Below the pieces are notes generated by a model. That model saw nothing but the letters and a program-made list of their open reading frames with translations, was not told where the DNA came from and searched no databases. DNA of 36,510 nt from Betaproteobacteria bacterium. Lineage in GTDB: Bacteria > Pseudomonadota > Gammaproteobacteria > Burkholderiales > Casimicrobiaceae. This document shows, in pieces, positions 34,082-36,510 of this stretch. The stretch's first letter is position 1; the number at the start of each line of letters is the position of its first letter. The translations under genes and the position numbers were made by a program. The stretch covers positions 1 to 36,510 of the forward strand of contig JAAFIS010000014.1 in the NCBI GenBank assembly GCA_013298695.1. Reading direction: 5' to 3'.

Positions 34082-34840
34082 ATGGACTTAGGACTTCGCA
34101 ATAAAAACGTCATCATCACTGGGGGTTCTCGCGGCATCGGGCGCGCGATCGCACTTGCGTTTGCGGATGAGGGCGCAAACGTTGCGATCTGTGCGCGCGG
34201 CGCGCAGGCCTTGTCGGACGTGAAAGCGGAAATTGTTTCGCGAGGCGTGAACGCGTACGCAGGTACCTGCGACGTTGGCGATAGCGCGGCGCTCCAACAA
34301 TTTTTGAGCGATAGCAACGCAGCGTTGGGCGGCATCGATGTTCTGGTAAACAACCCGTCGGGCTTCGGGATGAGTGATGATGAAGCCGGATGGCGCGCGG
34401 GATTTGAGGTGGACATGATGGCAGCGGTTCGCGCAACGCAACAAGTCACGCCGTGGATCGCCGCGCGCGGGGGTGGCGCGATCATTCACATTTCGTCGAT
34501 TTCAGGCATGGAAGGCACAACGCGGGCGATTCCCTATGCGGCGATGAAAGCCGCGATGATTTCGCATTCGAAATCGATGGCGCTCACGCTCGCGCCGAAA
34601 AACATCCGGGTGAACTGCGTATCGCCCGGCTCCGTTGAGTTTCCTGGCGGTACGTGGGAAGAGCGCAAACTCGCGAACGATCCCGTGTACGAGGCGGTTC
34701 GCACCGGCATTCCGCATAAACGACTCGGTCGCCCCGAAGAAATCGCAGCGGTCGTTGTGTTTTTGGCTTCGTCGCAGGCAAGCTGGCTTACAGGTGCGAA
34801 CATTCCGGTTGACGGCGGACAGCATCGTGGAAATCTATAA
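34082..34840 (+). CDS. SDR-family oxidoreductase
   Basis: A 252-aa classical short-chain dehydrogenase. It has the NAD(P) motif TGGSRGIG (13-20), NNPSG in place of the common NNAG (about 90-94), the catalytic Ser in HISSISG, and Tyr-x-x-x-Met-Lys-like YAAMKAA with the catalytic Tyr and Lys. The C-terminus LTGANIPVDGGQHRG is typical. The substrate is not evident. Thirty-one bases separate it from the Bug receptor gene, so the two are likely one transcript; the pair could take up and oxidise an organic acid. Confidence 0.9.
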   Translation: MDLGLRNKNVIITGGSRGIGRAIALAFADEGANVAICARGAQALSDVKAEIVSRGVNAYAGTCDVGDSAALQQFLSDSNAALGGIDVLVNNPSGFGMSDDEAGWRAGFEVDMMAAVRATQQVTPWIAARGGGAIIHISSISGMEGTTRAIPYAAMKAAMISHSKSMALTLAPKNIRVNCVSPGSVEFPGGTWEERKLANDPVYEAVRTGIPHKRLGRPEEIAAVVVFLASSQASWLTGANIPVDGGQHRGNL

Positions 34841-34871
34841 CGTCACGACATTTGTTCAGAAGGAGACTCCG

Positions 34872-35855
34872 ATGAATATGCATAAAAAACTTTCAGCCAC
34901 TCTCGCACTTTGCGCCGCGAGCATTACTTGGTTTGCCGCGCCGCTCAACGCACAAACCTGGCCGAGCAAATCAATTCGTTTTGTCGTGCCGTTCGCGCCA
35001 GGCGGCACAAGTGAAATCGTCGCGCGTTCAGTGGCACAGGAGCTCTCAACGATCCTCGGGCAGACGGTATTCGTTGAAAACAAACCGGGCGGTGCGGGAA
35101 TCATCGCGATGCAGGAAGTTGCAAAGGCCGATCCCGACGGTCACACGATCATCATGGGCCACGTTGGCACGCTCGCGGTGAATCCGTACGCGATGCCGAA
35201 GCATCCTTACGATGTGAACAAGGAATTTGCGCCCGTGATTTTGCTGGCGCGTGTACCGAGCATCATTGCGGTGACGCCCGAAACACCGGTGAAGAATTTG
35301 AAGGAGTTTGTCGCGTTGGCGAAGTCAAAGAAAGACGCGATGGTTTACGGCTCTGCCGGAAACGGCTCGTCAGGTCATCTCGCGATGGAATATTTCATGG
35401 CGGAAGCGGGCATTGATCTAACGCATGTACCGTACAAAGGCACGGGGCCGATGTTGCAAGACATGTTGGGCGGTCGCGTGCAGGCGACTTTTACCGGTGC
35501 GCCCGCGCTCATGGGGCAAATCAAAGCAGGCAAGCTGCGTGCGCTCGCAGTGGGTTCGCACGATCGGATGGCAGCGTTGGCGGACGTTCCTACGGTCGCC
35601 GAGAGTGGCTACAAAGATTTCGAAACGTCGCAGTGGTACGGCATTCTCGTCCCCGCGAAAACACCGAAAGCAATCATCGAGAAACTCGCAGCGGCCACCG
35701 ATCAAGCGCTCAAAACCAGCGCGATCACATCGCGGTTTCAGAAGGATGACGCGCGCGCGGGCGGCGGAACGCCAGAGCAATTTGCCGCGTTCATTAAACG
35801 CGAACAAACGACGTGGGAGCGGATCGTGAAGAAGACGGGGCTCAAGATTGATTGA
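34872..35855 (+). CDS. Bug/TctC-family periplasmic solute-binding protein
   Basis: A 327-aa receptor of the tripartite tricarboxylate transporter type, a family strongly expanded in Burkholderiales. A Sec signal peptide (residues 1-28, ending near PLNAQ) is followed by WPSKSIRFVVPFAPGGTSEIV (29-49 in two parts), ENKPGGAGIIAMQEV, GSAGNGSSGHLAMEYF and HVPYKGTGPMLQDMLGG, all standard Bug motifs. The start is the ATG at 34872 with AGAAGGAGA upstream. No TctA or TctB gene is beside it, which is usual for orphan Bug receptors. The coding end runs into a GATT repeat. Confidence 0.93.
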   Translation: MNMHKKLSATLALCAASITWFAAPLNAQTWPSKSIRFVVPFAPGGTSEIVARSVAQELSTILGQTVFVENKPGGAGIIAMQEVAKADPDGHTIIMGHVGTLAVNPYAMPKHPYDVNKEFAPVILLARVPSIIAVTPETPVKNLKEFVALAKSKKDAMVYGSAGNGSSGHLAMEYFMAEAGIDLTHVPYKGTGPMLQDMLGGRVQATFTGAPALMGQIKAGKLRALAVGSHDRMAALADVPTVAESGYKDFETSQWYGILVPAKTPKAIIEKLAAATDQALKTSAITSRFQKDDARAGGGTPEQFAAFIKREQTTWERIVKKTGLKID

Positions 35856-35865
35856 TTGATTGATT
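35846..35865 (+). repeat. GATT tetranucleotide repeat spanning a stop codon
   Basis: Five perfect copies of GATT run from 35846 to 35865, with the stop TGA at 35853-35855 inside the tract. Because a GATT run contains TGA in every frame within 12 bases, slippage would change at most a few C-terminal residues. Confidence 0.85.
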
Positions 35866-35904
35866 GAGAAGTTGCCGTGATGTTCACCACACGGCTTCGT
35901 TCTC

Positions 35905-35937
35905 GGAGTTTGCATTTTGGCGTGGTCCACAAACTCC
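35905..35937 (+). terminator. Possible terminator hairpin after the Bug receptor gene
   Basis: GGAGTTTG (35905-35912) pairs with CAAACTCC (35930-35937) across 17 bases. Only three T follow, so it is a weak terminator candidate. It lies 50 bases after the stop codon. Confidence 0.4.
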
Positions 35938-35945
35938 TTTGCTAA

Positions 35946-36032
35946 GCGCCCATAACGTATGGGCGCGCCGGTCTTTATGAGCAAGCGTCAATAAATATTA
36001 AAAATTCAATCTTCGCCCAATCTAATTGGAGC
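35946..36032. repeat. Paired-palindrome intergenic repeat, copy 6
   Basis: The left unit GCGCCCATA (35946-35954) and TATGGGCGC (35958-35966) surround a 3-base centre. The right unit is CGCCCAATCTAATTGGAGC (36014-36032). Centres at 35956 and 36023 are 67 bp apart, with AT-rich sequence between. It lies between the convergent Bug receptor and dusA genes, ending 16 bases before the dusA stop. Confidence 0.75.
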
Positions 36033-36048
36033 AGAAACGCTAAAGCTA

Positions 36049-36510
36049 CTAGCCAGTGAGTGCGTCAAGTAATGGTTGGCGATGATCATCGTAATCGCTC
36101 TTAAACGGCATTGCACGCCTGAGCAGATCCGGGTTATTTTCAAGTAACAATTTCGGATCAGAAAGCATGCGACGCCATGCCTTGCCGCCGACTTCACCAG
36201 CGAAGAGCCCAAGCATATGGCGAGCAATGTCACGCACTCGTGTCGGGTGGCGATGCGTTTGTGTAGTGGCGATTTGCTCACGTGCGTACACGATCATTTT
36301 TTCAACAACGGCTTCCCGCGTAGTGAGCGGTGTGCCGTAGAGCGCGGTTTCAACTTTCGCGAGCACGTAGCTATCGTGATATGCGGCGCGGCCGAGCATG
36401 ATGCCGTGCGGCACCGACTGTAGGCGCGGGCCTGACCGCGCTTCGCTAGCGAGCGCGGTCAGGCCCGCGCCTACAGAATTGCTAAGTACATCAACGCACT
36501 GCGCGACCGT
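36049..36510 (-). CDS. dusA: tRNA-dihydrouridine synthase A, C-terminal part (5' end outside window)
   Basis: Reduces uridines in the tRNA D-loop using FMN. Only the last 153 codons are in the window. HGIMLGRAAYHDSYVLAKVE is the end of the TIM barrel (phosphate-binding GR), and ARHMLGLFAGEVGGKAWRRM with the following helix is the DusA C-terminal helical domain. The frame has no stop from 36510 to 36049. Between CVDVLSNS and VPHGIML lie about 20 extra codons, produced by a 59-bp palindrome at 36418-36476. Homologues as I recall them have no insertion here. A GTG at 36414 could also serve as a start for a C-terminal fragment, but that is less likely. Confidence 0.85.
   Translation of the reverse strand, partial: TVAQCVDVLSNSVGAGLTALASEARSGPRLQSVPHGIMLGRAAYHDSYVLAKVETALYGTPLTTREAVVEKMIVYAREQIATTQTHRHPTRVRDIARHMLGLFAGEVGGKAWRRMLSDPKLLLENNPDLLRRAMPFKSDYDDHRQPLLDALTG
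36418..36476. repeat. 59-bp REP-like palindrome inside dusA
   Basis: The 24-base arm at 36418-36441 (CTGTAGGCGCGGGCC, then TGACCGCGC) is perfectly complementary to 36453-36476. The 11-base centre contains TCGCTAGCGA, itself a perfect palindrome, so the whole folds with a single bulged base. The dusA frame reads through it as VGAGLTALASEARSGPRLQ. Confidence 0.9.

Noticed and set aside
35846-35865. Phase-variable repeat controlling the Bug receptor
   Set aside because: The GATT tract lies at the stop codon and contains TGA in every frame, so slippage has little effect.

Overview
The window looks like chromosome of a betaproteobacterium (Burkholderiales-like). The proteins are typical of that group: an ECHDC3-type enoyl-CoA hydratase, EtfBA plus a DmdC-type acyl-CoA dehydrogenase, heme A synthase, the divergent darP/pmbA pair, an alpha-keto-acid TRAP system, a Bug/TctC receptor and DusA. 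This is inferred from protein resemblance only; there is no rRNA or tRNA gene here to anchor the taxonomy.

Layout. 1-5.9 kb: methionine-type aminotransferase, oligopeptidase A, cobalamin adenosyltransferase, enoyl-CoA hydratase-like protein, a small membrane protein and a GtrA-family protein. 6.2-9.9 kb: etfB, etfA and an acyl-CoA dehydrogenase, a unit for feeding acyl-CoA electrons to the quinone pool. 10.0-12.0 kb: cupin, DinB, VOC and GST genes, the first three overlapping by 4 bp. 12.1-15.7 kb (minus): a translationally coupled operon of UbiB-family kinase, DprE1-like FAD oxidase and DprE2-like reductase. 15.8-20.3 kb: heme A synthase, mogA-darP and divergent pmbA. 20.6-27.2 kb: TRAP membrane subunits, then on the minus strand a bile-acid-type symporter, an acyl-CoA synthetase and the TakP-like TRAP receptor. 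27.4-30.3 kb: two sodium/proton antiporter-like proteins. 30.6-32.9 kb: glyA and a Sel1-repeat secreted protein. 32.9-34.0 kb: an orphan HigA-type antitoxin and a full higBA module. 34.0-36.5 kb: SDR, Bug/TctC receptor and the 3' part of dusA.

The most unusual content is non-coding. (1) At least six intergenic loci carry two ~19-bp palindromes of the form CGCCCAAT-nnn-ATTGGGCG, with centres 66-68 bp apart, while the DNA between them is AT-rich and not conserved. A seventh, half-visible copy sits at the window's left edge and a single variant follows ctaA. (2) The divergent genes darP and pmbA begin with nearly the same 61-bp leader in inverted orientation, including both start codons, built of small GAA-triloop hairpins separated by CGTCCT-like spacers. 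(3) A 59-bp near-perfect palindrome lies inside dusA and keeps the reading frame open. (4) The same 18-bp operator-like sequence lies about 80 bp upstream of both etfB and the TRAP receptor gene. (5) The predicted higBA promoter would start the transcript at about the higB ATG. All structural claims are by eye; no folding, profile or database search was run.
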